A stretch of 64,000 bases of DNA from Crossiella equi (GCF_017876755.1 NZ_JAGIOO010000001.1:7859786-7923785); one strand, 5' to 3'; counted from the first letter of the stretch, positions 54,901-63,403 are shown. Program-made: numbers and translations. The notes: generated from the letters alone by a model not told the origin.

Positions 54901-55374
54901 GTCGAGCAGCTCCACGCTGGTGGCCAGCAGCACCGCACCGGTCTCGGCTAGCACCGGGGCCAGGCGTTCCGGGCTCGCGCTGGCCTGCAACGGCACGGAC
55001 ACCGCGTCCAGCGGCAGGCAGGCCAGGTCCAGGGTGACCAGGTCGGGGCTGGTGTGGCCGAGGATGCCGACGAACTCCCCGCGCCCGACGCGGGGCCGCA
55101 GCCCGCTGGCCACCGCGGCGACCCGGTTGGCCAGCTCGCGGTAGGTGATCGTGGTGAACTCCGGCAGCAGCCGGTGCCTGCGCCGCCCGTCCTCGGTGAC
55201 CAGCTCGGCCGCCCGCTGGCCCAGGGCGGGCCGGTCCGCGTACCCGTCGAAGACCGCGCTGACCAGCTGCCCCAGCGAGGCCTCCCGGTCGGCCCGCCGC
55301 GCCTGCACCGAGGGTTTCGGCCGCGCCGCCACCACCTGCTCGTCGACGACCGGGGACTGCGGACGTAGGCCCAT
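51985..55374 (-). CDS. car: Carboxylic acid reductase (A-PCP-R)
   Basis: 1,129 residues with three domains: an adenylation domain (TLIYTSGSTGTPKGAVYTER, YGSTEARVVLIDGR, YYRTGDIMALTG), a carrier domain with phosphopantetheine Ser652 in DLGGDSLSAVGFVA, and a reductase domain with NADPH motif GATGYLGRFL from about 745 and the YGASKWAGEVLLREA catalytic Tyr-Lys. It reduces carboxylic acids to aldehydes using ATP and NADPH and needs a phosphopantetheinyl transferase, not seen here. The length is close to the usual 1,150-1,180. ATG 55374 follows GGGAAGG; a TTG at 55380 is also possible. It is a single-gene unit, and its physiological substrate is unknown. Confidence 0.92.
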   Translation of the reverse strand: MGLRPQSPVVDEQVVAARPKPSVQARRADREASLGQLVSAVFDGYADRPALGQRAAELVTEDGRRRHRLLPEFTTITYRELANRVAAVASGLRPRVGRGEFVGILGHTSPDLVTLDLACLPLDAVSVPLQASASPERLAPVLAETGAVLLATSVELLDLAAATVEISPSVRHLVVFDLRFGDQDHEDRVAAARQRLGIPVDTLSDVLDRGLDLPPVAQRLDPRPDRIVTLIYTSGSTGTPKGAVYTERMVADLWRGVRPLPEELGLISVQYLPQSHIMGRAVLTDTLASGGTAYFTGRPDQSTLFEDHVLVRPTEVVFVPRLCDLLLRRYRDHPGTREQALAHVREELLGDRVAWAGTGSAPLSEELTSFFRDVLGVHLHDLYGSTEARVVLIDGRVQRWHVLDFKLVDVPELGYRGTDTPYPRGELLLRVRGGTTEYYKRPEATASVLDEDGYYRTGDIMALTGPDTMAYVDRRNNVLKLSQGEFVALSTLEAQFVNSPLVHQIHLHGNSERAYLLAVVVPTPEALAEHGDGLAAAVLESLRELGREHGLNSYEVPRDVLVETEPFSTANGLLSDVRKQIRPKLRERYGPALERRYAAHAEAEGGRVARLRAAAGHEPVLATVCRAAETLLNQPEGSLGAGDRFGDLGGDSLSAVGFVALLKEVFAVDVPVALVIDPTADLGRLAAHIEHGTGRPTAASVHGEDRATIHARDLELAKFLDPALLAGAGSLPAAQGPVRTVLLTGATGYLGRFLCLDWLSRLAPDGGTLVCVVRGRDERDARARLAAVFDGAARERFDALSAHLRVLAGDIGEAGLGLPDETWRELASTVDLVVHPAALVNHVLPYEELFGPNVLGTAEVIRLALTTRRKPVNYVSTVAVLSGAPQAAAEEADIRSASPSRTLDGAAYATGYGASKWAGEVLLREAHARFALPVAVFRSDLILAHTTYPGQLNVPDVFTRLLYSLVLTGLAPHSFYAPDATRPRAHYDGLPVDFTSAAITALGGRGTEGYRTYNVLNPHDDNISLDTFVDWLLADGHHITRLDSYQDWLTRFEEALRALPERQRSQSVLPLLTAFRTPAPAVPGSAVPAPRFRSAVQEAAVGPDKDIPHLDHALITKYITDLRQLGLLA
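52882..52894. repeat. Iterated palindrome GTCCACTGTGGAC
   Basis: Another exact copy, inside the carboxylic acid reductase gene. A one-mismatch copy is at 53896-53908 in the same gene. Confidence 0.7.
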
Positions 55375-55461
55375 GACCAACCTTCCCTCGCGACACCACC
55401 GTTGCCTCGATTGTGTCCCTGAGTCAGTTGGGTTTCAAGACGGAGTAGGCGGTTGATCCGC

Positions 55462-56652
55462 TCAGCCGCGCAGCTGTCCCAAATGTACGTATCGTGCCAT
55501 CGCGGCCTGTCCGGCCTGGTTCGCGTGGATCCCGTCCCCGGAGTCGAACTCCGCCCGGATGGTGTTGGCGTTGGCGGGGTCCCGGAGCACCGCGTCGAAG
55601 TCGACCACGCCGTCGCAGGCGCCGCCGCAGTTCCCGCCCTCGCGCACGAACGCGTTGACCTGCGCGCGGTCGGCGTTCTGCTGCGCGGAGTACCCGGGGC
55701 GCGGGGTGACCGGCGAGACGTGCACCGCGATGCCCTCGGCCCGCAGGCGCGCGAAGGCCGCGCGGTAGCTGTCCAGGATCGCGGGTGCGCGGCAGCCGAA
55801 GGCCAGGTCGTTGGTGCCGTAGTAGTAGAGCACCGCGGTGACGCCGTGCAGGCCGAGCACGTCCCGTTCCAGGCGGGCCAGCGCGTCCTGGCCCTGGAAG
55901 GCGGGCGGGGTGCCGGGGCAGGCCGCGGCGCTGGTGGTGCCGCCGACCCCGCCGTTGGCCACCGCGAACGGCACCGGCAGCTCGGCCTCGGCGCGGCGGC
56001 CGACATCGTCGAGCCAGCGCCGGTTCAGGCAGGCCGCGCCGCAGCTGGTGCTGCCGTGGCCGTCGACCACCGAGCTGCCGTAGCCGACCACCACGCCCTC
56101 GGCGCGGGTGGTGCGCACGTCCACCGCGCTCACGATCGGCGTGCTGCCGGTGGTGACCGGGTACGGCGCGGGGTCGGTGACGCGGTTGCCGGAGCCGGGC
56201 GGGCTGAGGTAGTTCTCCCGCAACGCGGCCGCGTGCACACCGGGCTTGAGCCTGCCACGCACGTGCAGGCTGACCGCGAGGTCCTGCTGCGCCGCCGTGC
56301 GCAGCGGCACCGGGTCGCTCCACACCTCGCCGCCCACCGGCACGGTCACCGCCGCCCGGCCCCGGAAGCGCGCGGTCACCGACCCGGTGACACCCCCGGT
56401 GGCGGTGGCGAACCCGACGGCGGCGGCCCCGACGGACAGGGGCGCGCTGCCGTACTGGTTCTGCACGCGGAACCGCACCGACTCCCCGCCCTGGCTCAGG
56501 TGCGTGACCACCCGAACGGACTGGTCGCCCAGCTCGGTGCCGGAGGCGGTGTGCTGGGACTGCGCCCAGGAGGTCAGCCAGCGCGGCCCGGGCTGGGCGG
56601 CGGCGGTGGGGGCGAGGAGCAGGAGCGCGAGGGGCACCGCGAGCAGTCGCAT
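55462..56652 (-). CDS. Secreted SGNH/GDSL-family esterase
   Basis: 396 residues with a signal peptide (MRLLAVPLALLLLAPTAAAQ). A beta-sandwich-like N-terminal region (about 30-170) precedes the SGNH hydrolase domain. The nucleophile block reads GVVVGYGSSVVDGHG, with Ser in place of the usual Asp of GDS. The oxyanion Gly-Asn blocks (VANGGVGGTTS, YYYGTNDLAFG) and the terminal DGIHANQAG Asp-His pair are present. Paired cysteines suggest disulfides outside the cell. The substrate is probably an acylated polysaccharide or lipid, which is not readable. Confidence 0.87.
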   Translation of the reverse strand: MRLLAVPLALLLLAPTAAAQPGPRWLTSWAQSQHTASGTELGDQSVRVVTHLSQGGESVRFRVQNQYGSAPLSVGAAAVGFATATGGVTGSVTARFRGRAAVTVPVGGEVWSDPVPLRTAAQQDLAVSLHVRGRLKPGVHAAALRENYLSPPGSGNRVTDPAPYPVTTGSTPIVSAVDVRTTRAEGVVVGYGSSVVDGHGSTSCGAACLNRRWLDDVGRRAEAELPVPFAVANGGVGGTTSAAACPGTPPAFQGQDALARLERDVLGLHGVTAVLYYYGTNDLAFGCRAPAILDSYRAAFARLRAEGIAVHVSPVTPRPGYSAQQNADRAQVNAFVREGGNCGGACDGVVDFDAVLRDPANANTIRAEFDSGDGIHANQAGQAAMARYVHLGQLRG

Positions 56653-56676
56653 GTGCCCATGCTGCGGCGGTCCCGC

Positions 56677-57252
56677 TCAGGCGGCAATACGCCGGTTCCC
56701 GTCAACGAGCGCGACCGCGGCCAGTCCCCACAGCACCGCGGCGGCCCCGAACCCGACCACGCCCTGCCACGCCCACACCTGCCCGGCGGCCCCCAGCACC
56801 GCCGCGAGGACCGCGACCAGGCACAGCGCCACGCTCAGCACGAGGAAGCGCCGGGACCCGAACAGCCTGGTGAAGGGCAGGAAGTGCAGGCCGACGACGA
56901 ACAGCACCCACGCGGGCACCGCCTCCGGCAGCGCGAACACCCCGGTCAGCACGCGGGCGCCGCCGACGATGCCGACGAGCATCAGCAGCACCGCGATCCC
57001 GTAGACCTTGCCGAACGGACCGGGCCTCGCGGCCTGCGCGCCTGGCAGGTTCCGGCCACGCCGGGCGGTGACCGCCAGCCAGCCGAGCAGGGTGGCGAGC
57101 AGGACCCCGCCCGCCACCCGCAGCGCGGTCGAGGCGGCCGGGCTGACCCCGGCGCCGAAGAACCACCAGCCCGCGCCGAAGCCGGTGGCGATGGTGGTGC
57201 TGATCAGCAGGACGACGAGGTTGCCCTTGTCGAAGCGCGGCGCGGTCATCAT
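56677..57252 (-). CDS. Integral membrane protein of unknown function
   Basis: 191 residues with about six hydrophobic helices, for example VLLISTTIATGFGAGWWFFG, GGVLLATLLGWLAV, VYGIAVLLMLVGIVGGARVL, WVLFVVGLHFLPFTRLFG and VLSVALCLVAVLAAVLGAAG. No catalytic motif or named family is recognised, although GLHFLPF recalls DUF7010/DUF6609-like small membrane proteins (tentative). Short linkers and absence of a signal peptide fit an inner-membrane protein. It lies between two minus-strand esterase genes with separate spacing. Confidence 0.75.
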   Translation of the reverse strand: MMTAPRFDKGNLVVLLISTTIATGFGAGWWFFGAGVSPAASTALRVAGGVLLATLLGWLAVTARRGRNLPGAQAARPGPFGKVYGIAVLLMLVGIVGGARVLTGVFALPEAVPAWVLFVVGLHFLPFTRLFGSRRFLVLSVALCLVAVLAAVLGAAGQVWAWQGVVGFGAAAVLWGLAAVALVDGNRRIAA

Positions 57253-57293
57253 TCTCCCCAGAACGGTCAGTGGACCGCGTTATTGTGCGCGCC

Positions 57294-58316
57294 TCACCGG
57301 GCCAGGCGGTGCGCCAGCCACTCCAGGGCGATCGGGTAGCGGTAGTCGATGCCCGCGTGCGTGGCGTCGAACAGCTCGAAGTGCACGCGCTCGGCCGGGA
57401 GGCCCGCCGCCAGCACCTCGTCGCGGAAGGCCTCCGCGCCCAGGTCGAGGAACCAGTCGTCCCGGGTGCCCGCGTCGATCCACACCGCCCTCAGGCCCCG
57501 CACGGCCTCCTGGTGGCGGCCGACCATGCGCACCGGGTCCAGGTCCAGCCAGCGCTGCCACTGGGCCTCGCGCAGCACGCCGGTGCGCGGGTCGAACGGC
57601 AGCTCGGGGGTGCCGTCCTCGGCGGCGCTGAAGCAGGCCGCGACGCCCAGGACCGCCAGCAGCCCCATGTCGGCGGGCTCGGTGAAGGCGGTGCGGGACC
57701 GGAAGTCGGCCCACCAGGCCATGATGTCGTGGTCGTAGCCGCGCAGGTGCCGCACCGCCTTGCCGAAGTCCGGTACGTAGCACAGCTCGTAGAGGGCGTC
57801 CCCGGCGTGCGTGGCCAGGGCGCCGAACAGGTCCGGGCGTTGCATCGGGGTGATCATCGCGCCGAACCCGCCGGAGGACTTGCCGGTCACCGCGCGCGAG
57901 GCGGCCTCGGGGATCGTGCGGTAGTGCGCGTCCACCCAGGGCACCACCTCCTCGCACAGGTAGGAGTGGTAGCGGCCGGTGCCGGGGGAGTCGACGAACT
58001 GCGAGCCGCCGTAGGCGGTCCAGGCGTCGACGTAGACCACGACGCAGCCCGGGGCACCGCCGGCGAACACCGCGTCCGCGGTCTCGGTGAACGGCTGGCG
58101 GTAGGGCGTGCGGTTGGCCCACATGCCGACGTGCCCGGTATAGCCCTGCAGCACGTACACCGTCGGGTAGCGCTCGGCGGACCCGTCGTAGCCCGGCGGC
58201 ACGTACACCCACAGCGGGCGCTGGTGCGGGTCGCCGAGGGGGTTGTCGCGCAGCAGCGCGGAGTCGAGGACGTGCCGGTCGAGGCGGCCCGCGAGTTCGG
58301 TGTCCCAGGGGAGCAT
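57294..58316 (-). CDS. Alpha/beta-hydrolase, esterase D-type
   Basis: 340 residues of the putative-esterase (esterase D/feruloyl-like) group: RPLWVYVPPGYDGSAERYPT, VYVLQGYTGHVGMWANRTPY, the nucleophile elbow AVTGKSSGGFGAM, and the C-terminal IDAGTRDDWFLDLGAEAF with FDATHAGIDYRYPIALEWLA supplying Asp and His. There is no signal peptide, so the enzyme is cytosolic. An extended active-site lid (about 160-230) distinguishes it from esterase D proper. It is divergent from an acyltransferase gene, and its substrate is unknown. Confidence 0.85.
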   Translation of the reverse strand: MLPWDTELAGRLDRHVLDSALLRDNPLGDPHQRPLWVYVPPGYDGSAERYPTVYVLQGYTGHVGMWANRTPYRQPFTETADAVFAGGAPGCVVVYVDAWTAYGGSQFVDSPGTGRYHSYLCEEVVPWVDAHYRTIPEAASRAVTGKSSGGFGAMITPMQRPDLFGALATHAGDALYELCYVPDFGKAVRHLRGYDHDIMAWWADFRSRTAFTEPADMGLLAVLGVAACFSAAEDGTPELPFDPRTGVLREAQWQRWLDLDPVRMVGRHQEAVRGLRAVWIDAGTRDDWFLDLGAEAFRDEVLAAGLPAERVHFELFDATHAGIDYRYPIALEWLAHRLAR

Positions 58317-58443
58317 GGGCCCGAGTCAAGCACGGATCCCGGCCGCCTCCGCCGCCTCCGCCCGACGACCTGGTTCCCGGTTGCGACACAACCGCGACGC
58401 GGCTTCGCCGAACCGGCGACACGGCCCGGCTGGGCTGGGCGGC

Positions 58444-60207
58444 ATGACAACTCTGACCGCGACCCGGCAGCACGTGGCCGCCCTGGACGGGTTGCGCGGG
58501 CTGGCCGTGGCCGGGGTGCTGCTCTTCCACGCGGGCCACCTGACCGGCGGTTTCCTCGGCGTGGACCTGTTCTTCGCGCTCTCCGGCTACCTGATCACCG
58601 ACCTGCTGCTGCGCGAGGCCCGCACCACCGGCACCGTCGCCCTCACCGCGTTCTGGGGCAGGCGGGTGCGCCGGCTCGGGCCCGCACTGGTCCTGCTGCT
58701 GGTCGCGGTGACGCTGCTGACCTGGGCGTTCGACGCCAACCTGCTGCGCACCGCGTTGTCGGACGGGCCGTGGGCGCAGTTCAACCTGGTGAACTGGCAC
58801 CTGCTCGGCGAGCACGCCGCCTACTGGGACCGGTTCGGCCCGGGGCGGGTGTTCGGGCACCTGTGGAGCATCGCGGTGGAGGAGCAGTTCTACCTGCTCT
58901 GGCCCCTGGTGGTGCTCGGGCTGGCCCGGTTCTCCCGGCGGCTGGACCGCGATGTCACGGTGGCCGCGGTGCTCGTCTCGGCGGTGTCGGTGACGCTGAT
59001 GGTGCTGCTCGCGGGCCCGGACACCAGCCGCGTGTACACCGGCACCGACACCCGCGCGTTCTCGCTGATGCTCGGCGCGCTGGCGGCCACCGAACCCGTG
59101 CGGCGCCTGGTCGGCGGCCGCGTGCCGTGGTGGCTGCCGGGGCTGCCGCTGGTGGTGTTCTGGCTGGTCGCCTCGGACGCGCCGTGGCTGTACCCGGGCG
59201 GGTTGTTCCTGCACTCGCTGCTGTCCGCGCTGCTCGTACTGGCCTGCGCGCAGCGCCCGGTGCCGGTGCTGGCGTGGCCGCCGCTGCGCTGGCTGGGCGG
59301 CATCTCCTACGGCCTGTACCTGTGGCACTGGCCGGTGTACCTGCTGCTCTCGCCGGAGCGCACCGGTCTGTCCGGGTGGCCGTGGACCGTGCTCGTGGTG
59401 GCGGTGTCGGTGCTGGCGGCCGTGCTGTCCAAGCACCTGGTGGAGGATCCGCTGCGCTACCGCGTCTACCGCGCCGGGCCCGCGCTCACCGCCGTGGTGA
59501 TGGCCTCGGTGCTGGCGTTCTGGTTCGTGGTGCCGCGTCCGGCCACGGCCACCGTGGACACCGGCGGGCTGGGCCGGGGCGTGGAGTCGGCGAACGGGCC
59601 GCGGCTGGCGAAGGTGCTGTACATGGGCGACTCGATCGCGGCCGGGCTGTCCCTGCCGGTGGCCGAGGCGCTCAAGGCGAGCGGGGTGGCCATGACCTCG
59701 ATCGCCGCCGACGGCGGGGGCGGGGTGGTCGGCCCGCTCGCGGAGACCACCTGGGCCGACCTGCCGTCCACGCTGGCCAGGGAGCGGCCGACCGCGGTCG
59801 TCTACCAGGTCACCACCTACGACTGGGGCAGCGAGGCCGAGCAGCGCGCCGGGTACCAGCGCCTGGTGGAGGTGGCCCGGGGGCACGGGGCGCGGGTGGT
59901 GTTCGTCGGGATGCCGCCGATCCGGGCGGATGAGTTCTACGCCGCGCGCCTGCCCGAGCTGAACCGCGCCAACCAGGTCGTCGCGTCGCTGCCGGAGGCG
60001 ATCTTCCTGGACAGCGCGCCGCTGTGGGGCCCGGACTACCAGGGCCGCGCCCCGGACGGCATCCACGCCTGCCCGCAAGGCGCGGCGCGGTTCACCGGCT
60101 GGCTGCTGACCGGCCTGGCCGCGCACTTCTCCGGGCTGCGCCCGGTCGCGCCGGAGGCCTGGGCCAACACCGGCTGGGCCGCGGACAAGCGCTTCCAGGG
60201 CTGTTAG
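58444..60207 (+). CDS. OatA-like membrane O-acyltransferase (AT3 plus SGNH-like domain)
   Basis: 587 residues. The AT3 membrane domain has HVAALDGLRGLAVAGVLLFH, FLGVDLFFALSGYLITDLLL, HLWSIAVEEQFYLLWPLVVL and SYGLYLWHWPVYLLLSPERT. The extracellular C-terminal domain has an SGNH-like nucleophile block LYMGDSIAAGLSLPVA and terminal DGIHACPQGAARF (Asp-His). It fits acylation of cell-surface polysaccharide or peptidoglycan, like OatA. The 3-prime end overlaps the convergent lipoprotein gene by four bases. It is related in layout to the gene at 39159 but not a close copy. Confidence 0.88.
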   Translation: MTTLTATRQHVAALDGLRGLAVAGVLLFHAGHLTGGFLGVDLFFALSGYLITDLLLREARTTGTVALTAFWGRRVRRLGPALVLLLVAVTLLTWAFDANLLRTALSDGPWAQFNLVNWHLLGEHAAYWDRFGPGRVFGHLWSIAVEEQFYLLWPLVVLGLARFSRRLDRDVTVAAVLVSAVSVTLMVLLAGPDTSRVYTGTDTRAFSLMLGALAATEPVRRLVGGRVPWWLPGLPLVVFWLVASDAPWLYPGGLFLHSLLSALLVLACAQRPVPVLAWPPLRWLGGISYGLYLWHWPVYLLLSPERTGLSGWPWTVLVVAVSVLAAVLSKHLVEDPLRYRVYRAGPALTAVVMASVLAFWFVVPRPATATVDTGGLGRGVESANGPRLAKVLYMGDSIAAGLSLPVAEALKASGVAMTSIAADGGGGVVGPLAETTWADLPSTLARERPTAVVYQVTTYDWGSEAEQRAGYQRLVEVARGHGARVVFVGMPPIRADEFYAARLPELNRANQVVASLPEAIFLDSAPLWGPDYQGRAPDGIHACPQGAARFTGWLLTGLAAHFSGLRPVAPEAWANTGWAADKRFQGC

Positions 60208-60668
60208 CGCGGGCAGGTGCGGGGGCCGTTCGGCCCGTTGTCGATGGTGAAGTCCACCTGGACCTTCGTCGCGGCCGAGCCCCCGCCCTGCACGTGCACG
60301 CCGAGCGCGGTGCACACCACCTGGTCCACCCCGGCCTCGGACACCTCGTACCGGGCCAGCGGCAGCCGCACGGTGACCAGGCCCGGGCCGGTCGTGGCGT
60401 ACACCCGGGTCGTCGGGGTGGTGGCGATCCCGGTGCGCAGGCCGTCCGAGCCCGGGCCGGTGAGCAGCAGCGACACCGCCTCGGCGATCGAACCGAGGTT
60501 GCCGGTGCGCCGGAACTCCGGGCGCAGCCGGTCCTGGGCGTCCAGGAAGTACAGCGTGATCCCGGGTGCGATGCCGGTGGGCGCGTCCGGGCCGTTGTCC
60601 ACTCCGGACGGTTGGACCCCGCAGGCGGCCAGCGGTACCAGGAGCAGCGCGGCGAGCAGCCGTCTCAT
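60204..60668 (-). CDS. Small lipoprotein downstream of the two-component system, GerMN-like
   Basis: 154 residues with lipobox LLVPLAACG (Cys16). The mature part, ITLYFLDAQDRLRPEFRRTG with LGSIAEAVSLLLTGPGSDGL and VTVRLPLARYEV, resembles the GerMN domain found in LpqB and in CseA/AfsQ3-type lipoproteins attached to actinomycete two-component systems. Its ATG overlaps the kinase stop, giving the order regulator-kinase-lipoprotein. It may modulate the kinase from outside the membrane, as proposed for CseA; this is inference. Confidence 0.75.
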   Translation of the reverse strand: MRRLLAALLLVPLAACGVQPSGVDNGPDAPTGIAPGITLYFLDAQDRLRPEFRRTGNLGSIAEAVSLLLTGPGSDGLRTGIATTPTTRVYATTGPGLVTVRLPLARYEVSEAGVDQVVCTALGVHVQGGGSAATKVQVDFTIDNGPNGPRTCPR

Positions 60669-62020
60669 CCGGCCTCCCCGGGCAGCTCCAGCACGAAGTG
60701 CGCGCCGCCGTGCCCGGCGTTGCCCGCCGTGATGGTGCCGCCGTGCAGCCGGGCGTTGGCCAGCGCGATCGCCAGGCCCAGCCCGCTGCCGTCAGCGCGC
60801 GTGCGGGCCGGGTCGGCCTTGTAGAAGCGGGTGAACACGTGCGGGAGCACCTCCTCGGGCAGCCCGGGGCCGTGGTCGGTGACCTCGATCCGGTCCCGGT
60901 GCAGGGTGAGCTCCACCGGCGGGGTGCCGTGCTGGAGGGCGTTGCCGACCAGGTTGGCGATGATCACGTCCAGCCGTCGCCGGTCCAGCCGCCTGGTCAC
61001 CGGCTCCGGCGCGTGCACCACGACGCGGTCCAGCCAGTCGCGGGCGCGCAGGCAGTCCTGGATCGCGGTGCGCACGTCCACCTCCTCCAGCCGCAGGACG
61101 GCGGTGCCCGCGTCCAGGCGGGAGACCTCCACCAGCTCCTCGACCAGGCGCACCAGCCGCTGGGTCTCCGCGGTGGCCAGGTCGGCGGACTCACGGGCGT
61201 CGGCGGGCAGGCCCTCGGCGGCGGCCTGCATGATCTCGCTGACCGCGCTCAGCGTGGTCAGGGGCGTGCGCAGCTCGTGCGAGACGTCGGCGACGAAGCG
61301 CCGCGCGTCGGACTCCAGGCGGCGCAGCTCGGCGACGGTGTCGCGCAGCGAGTCGGCCATCTGGTTGACCGTGCCGCTCAGCTCCGCCAGCTCGTCCCGG
61401 CCGCGCACCGCCAGCCGGGCGTCCAGGTCCCCGGCGGACAGGCGCCGGGTGATGTCGCGGACCTCGCGCACCGGCCGCAGCACCCCCCGGGTGACCAGCA
61501 GCGCGAGCAGCACCGCCACCGGCAGGGCGATCGCGCTGGTCCAGGCCGCGGCCGAGGTCAGCGCGCCCAGCTGCGCCCGCACCGGCGCGAGGTCGCGCAC
61601 CGCGTACACCTCGACGCCCGACGGGGTGCGGGTGCCGTCGAGTCCGGTGTGGATGATCGGCAGGCCGAGCACCAGCCGGGGCCCGGGCACGCGCTGGTGC
61701 ACCAGGCGCTGCCGGTCGCGCACGGCCTGGCGCAGCGCCTCGGGCACCTCCGCCGCCCCGGCCGAGCGGTCCCGATAGGACACCAGCACCTGTTCGCCCA
61801 GCAGGCCGCGCAGGCGGTCCAGGTCGGCCCGCTCCGGCGGGTAGTCCAGGCTGGGCGCGATCCCGGCCACCTGGCTGGTGAGCTCCTCGGCCAGCCGCCG
61901 CTGCGTCTCGGCCACCAGCGCGGAGGAGGCCGCCGCCGCGCTGGCCCAGGTCGCGGCCACCGCCCCGCATGCGGTGACCAGTACGAACGCCGCGACGAGG
62001 CGGGGGCGCAACCCGGTCAC
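60665..62020 (-). CDS. Sensor histidine kinase (CseC/AfsQ2-like)
   Basis: 451 residues: membrane helix, an extracellular sensor of about 130 residues, a second helix (ALPVAVLLALLVTRGVL), a HAMP domain (PVREVRDITRRLSAGDLDAR), a dimerisation helix with His248 in FVADVSHELRTPLTTL, and an ATPase with N box ANLVGNALQHG and VTDHGPGLP...GSGLGLAIALANARLHGG. The GTG start overlaps the regulator stop. It probably senses envelope stress, by analogy with CseC/AfsQ2. The three genes form one operon. Confidence 0.88.
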   Translation of the reverse strand: MTGLRPRLVAAFVLVTACGAVAATWASAAAASSALVAETQRRLAEELTSQVAGIAPSLDYPPERADLDRLRGLLGEQVLVSYRDRSAGAAEVPEALRQAVRDRQRLVHQRVPGPRLVLGLPIIHTGLDGTRTPSGVEVYAVRDLAPVRAQLGALTSAAAWTSAIALPVAVLLALLVTRGVLRPVREVRDITRRLSAGDLDARLAVRGRDELAELSGTVNQMADSLRDTVAELRRLESDARRFVADVSHELRTPLTTLSAVSEIMQAAAEGLPADARESADLATAETQRLVRLVEELVEVSRLDAGTAVLRLEEVDVRTAIQDCLRARDWLDRVVVHAPEPVTRRLDRRRLDVIIANLVGNALQHGTPPVELTLHRDRIEVTDHGPGLPEEVLPHVFTRFYKADPARTRADGSGLGLAIALANARLHGGTITAGNAGHGGAHFVLELPGEAG

Positions 62021-62691
62021 AGCGGTCCGAACCGGTAACCGAACCCGCGCACGGTCTGGATGTAGCGGGGTTCGCGCGGGGTGTCCTCGACCTTGGCGCG
62101 CAGCCGTTGCACGCAGTTGTCCACCAGGCGCGAGTCGCCGAGGTAGTCGTGCTCCCACACCGCCTCCAGCAGCTGCTGCCTGCTGAACACGCGCCCGGGC
62201 GCCTGGACCAGTGTGAGCAGCAGCCGCAGCTCGGTCGCGGTGAGCGGGACCGGTTCGCCGCGCCGGGACACCGAGGCGGCGGCCGCGTTGACCACCAGGT
62301 CCCCGAACACCAGCGGCGTCTCGGCGGTGGGCTGCCCGCGCCGCAGCACCGCGCGGATGCGGGCGTCCAGGACCGCGGGCCGCACCGGTTTGACCACGTA
62401 GTCGTCGGCCCCGGCGGCCAGCCCGCCCACCACGTCGAAGTCGTCGCCGCGCGCGGTCAGCATGATCACCGGGACGGTGCCCGCCGCCCGGATCCGTGCG
62501 CACACCGCGAAACCGTCCATTCCGGGCAGCATCAGGTCCAGCACCACGAGCTCGGGTGCGGCCGCGGCGAACTCGCGCAGCCCGTCCTCACCGGAGGCCG
62601 CCACCCGCACCCGATGGCCGTGCCGGGCGAGCGCGAGCTCCAGACCCCGGCGGACCAGCGCGTCGTCCTCGATGAGCAGAATGGACACCAC
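62017..62691 (-). CDS. OmpR-family response regulator (CseB/AfsQ1-like)
   Basis: 224 residues. The receiver has LLIEDDALVRRGLELAL, phospho-acceptor Asp52 in LVVLDLMLPGMDGF, Thr in VIMLTARGDDFD and Lys in YVVKPVRPAV. The DNA-binding domain is winged helix: LTATELRLLLTLVQAPGRVF, SRQQLLEAVWEHDYLGDSRL, VDNCVQRLRAKVEDTP and YIQTVRGFGYRF. There are adjacent GTG starts at 62691 and 62688. It is the first gene of the regulator-kinase-lipoprotein operon. Confidence 0.9.
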   Translation of the reverse strand: MVSILLIEDDALVRRGLELALARHGHRVRVAASGEDGLREFAAAAPELVVLDLMLPGMDGFAVCARIRAAGTVPVIMLTARGDDFDVVGGLAAGADDYVVKPVRPAVLDARIRAVLRRGQPTAETPLVFGDLVVNAAAASVSRRGEPVPLTATELRLLLTLVQAPGRVFSRQQLLEAVWEHDYLGDSRLVDNCVQRLRAKVEDTPREPRYIQTVRGFGYRFGPL

Positions 62692-62704
62692 CCGGCCAGT
62701 ATCG

Positions 62705-62733
62705 GCGCCCCGGCCCGCACCCGCCCGGGGCGC
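62705..62733 (-). terminator. Hairpin terminator after tspO
   Basis: A perfect 9-bp stem, GCGCCCCGG (62705-62713) with CCGGGGCGC (62725-62733), between the tspO stop (62761) and the regulator start (62691) on the minus strand. It separates the two units. Confidence 0.6.
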
Positions 62734-62760
62734 GGCGGGCTTGCGACACGATCAGTGCAC

Positions 62761-63249
62761 TCAGAGTCCGGGGTTCATCCGCCAGATGGCGAAGTTCAGC
62801 GCGCAGGCGAAGGCCGTGTACAGCCAGTACGGCAGCAGCAGGAGCGCGGCGGGCCGGTGCACGCGCCAGAACAGCCAGCCGGTGGCGGTGATGGCGAAGA
62901 ACAGCAGCACCACCTCCAGGAACGCCAGCCCGTACAGGCGCGCGCCGTAGAAGACCGGGGTCCAGGCGGCGTTGAGCGAGAGCTGCACGCAGTAGGCGGT
63001 GATCGGGGTGGCGGAGTCCTCGACGTCGCGCCAGACCAGCCAGCCGGACAGCGCGATCATCAGGTAGAGCACCAGCCAGATCGGCCCGAACAGGTACGAG
63101 GGCGGTGACCAGGACGGCAGGTTGAGCTCCAGCGAGTCCGCCGCCGTGATGCTGGACAGCGCCCCGACCGTCCCGGCCATGGTGACGGCCCCCAGGAAAA
63201 CCGCCCCCGCGCCGAGCTGGCGGGCTGGGGACGGGCGGGCCTTCGGCAC
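62761..63249 (-). CDS. TspO/MBR-family membrane protein
   Basis: 162 residues, five helices. Family signatures are present: NLPSWSPPSYLFGPIWLVLY, MIALSGWLVWRDVE, CVQLSLNAAWTPVFYGARLY and the last helices LLFFAITATGWLFWRVHRPA and LLLPYWLYTAFACALNFAIW. TspO proteins bind tetrapyrroles and take part in stress responses; whether transport or porphyrin turnover is the role here is unknown. The GTG start follows GGGAG. It lies between a two-component operon and a chitosanase gene as a separate unit. Confidence 0.9.
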   Translation of the reverse strand: MPKARPSPARQLGAGAVFLGAVTMAGTVGALSSITAADSLELNLPSWSPPSYLFGPIWLVLYLMIALSGWLVWRDVEDSATPITAYCVQLSLNAAWTPVFYGARLYGLAFLEVVLLFFAITATGWLFWRVHRPAALLLLPYWLYTAFACALNFAIWRMNPGL

Positions 63250-63327
63250 GGGGACTCCCAAGATCAGGTTGGGCCCGATTCTAGGACTGCTCCACTCGGC
63301 CGACAACGGTGGTGCGGAAGTGCGCCA

Positions 63328-63378
63328 GCGGCCCAGGACCCGTGGTGCGACCTCGGTCGCCCACGGGCCCTGGGCCGC
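63328..63378 (-). terminator. Long hairpin terminator of the chitosanase gene
   Basis: An 18-bp stem with one mismatch (63328-63345 with 63361-63378) continues into a further 6-bp stem GCGACC/GGTCGC with a 2-base loop. It starts 25 bases beyond the chitosanase stop at 63404. Confidence 0.8.
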
Positions 63379-63403
63379 GCGAACCGCTACAGCTTGTCAT
63401 CGG

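Noticed and set aside
57280-60315. 1,011-residue minus-strand frame across the esterase and acyltransferase genes
   Set aside because: Antisense or shifted reading of two well-supported genes; low-complexity Arg/His/Gln-rich sequence.
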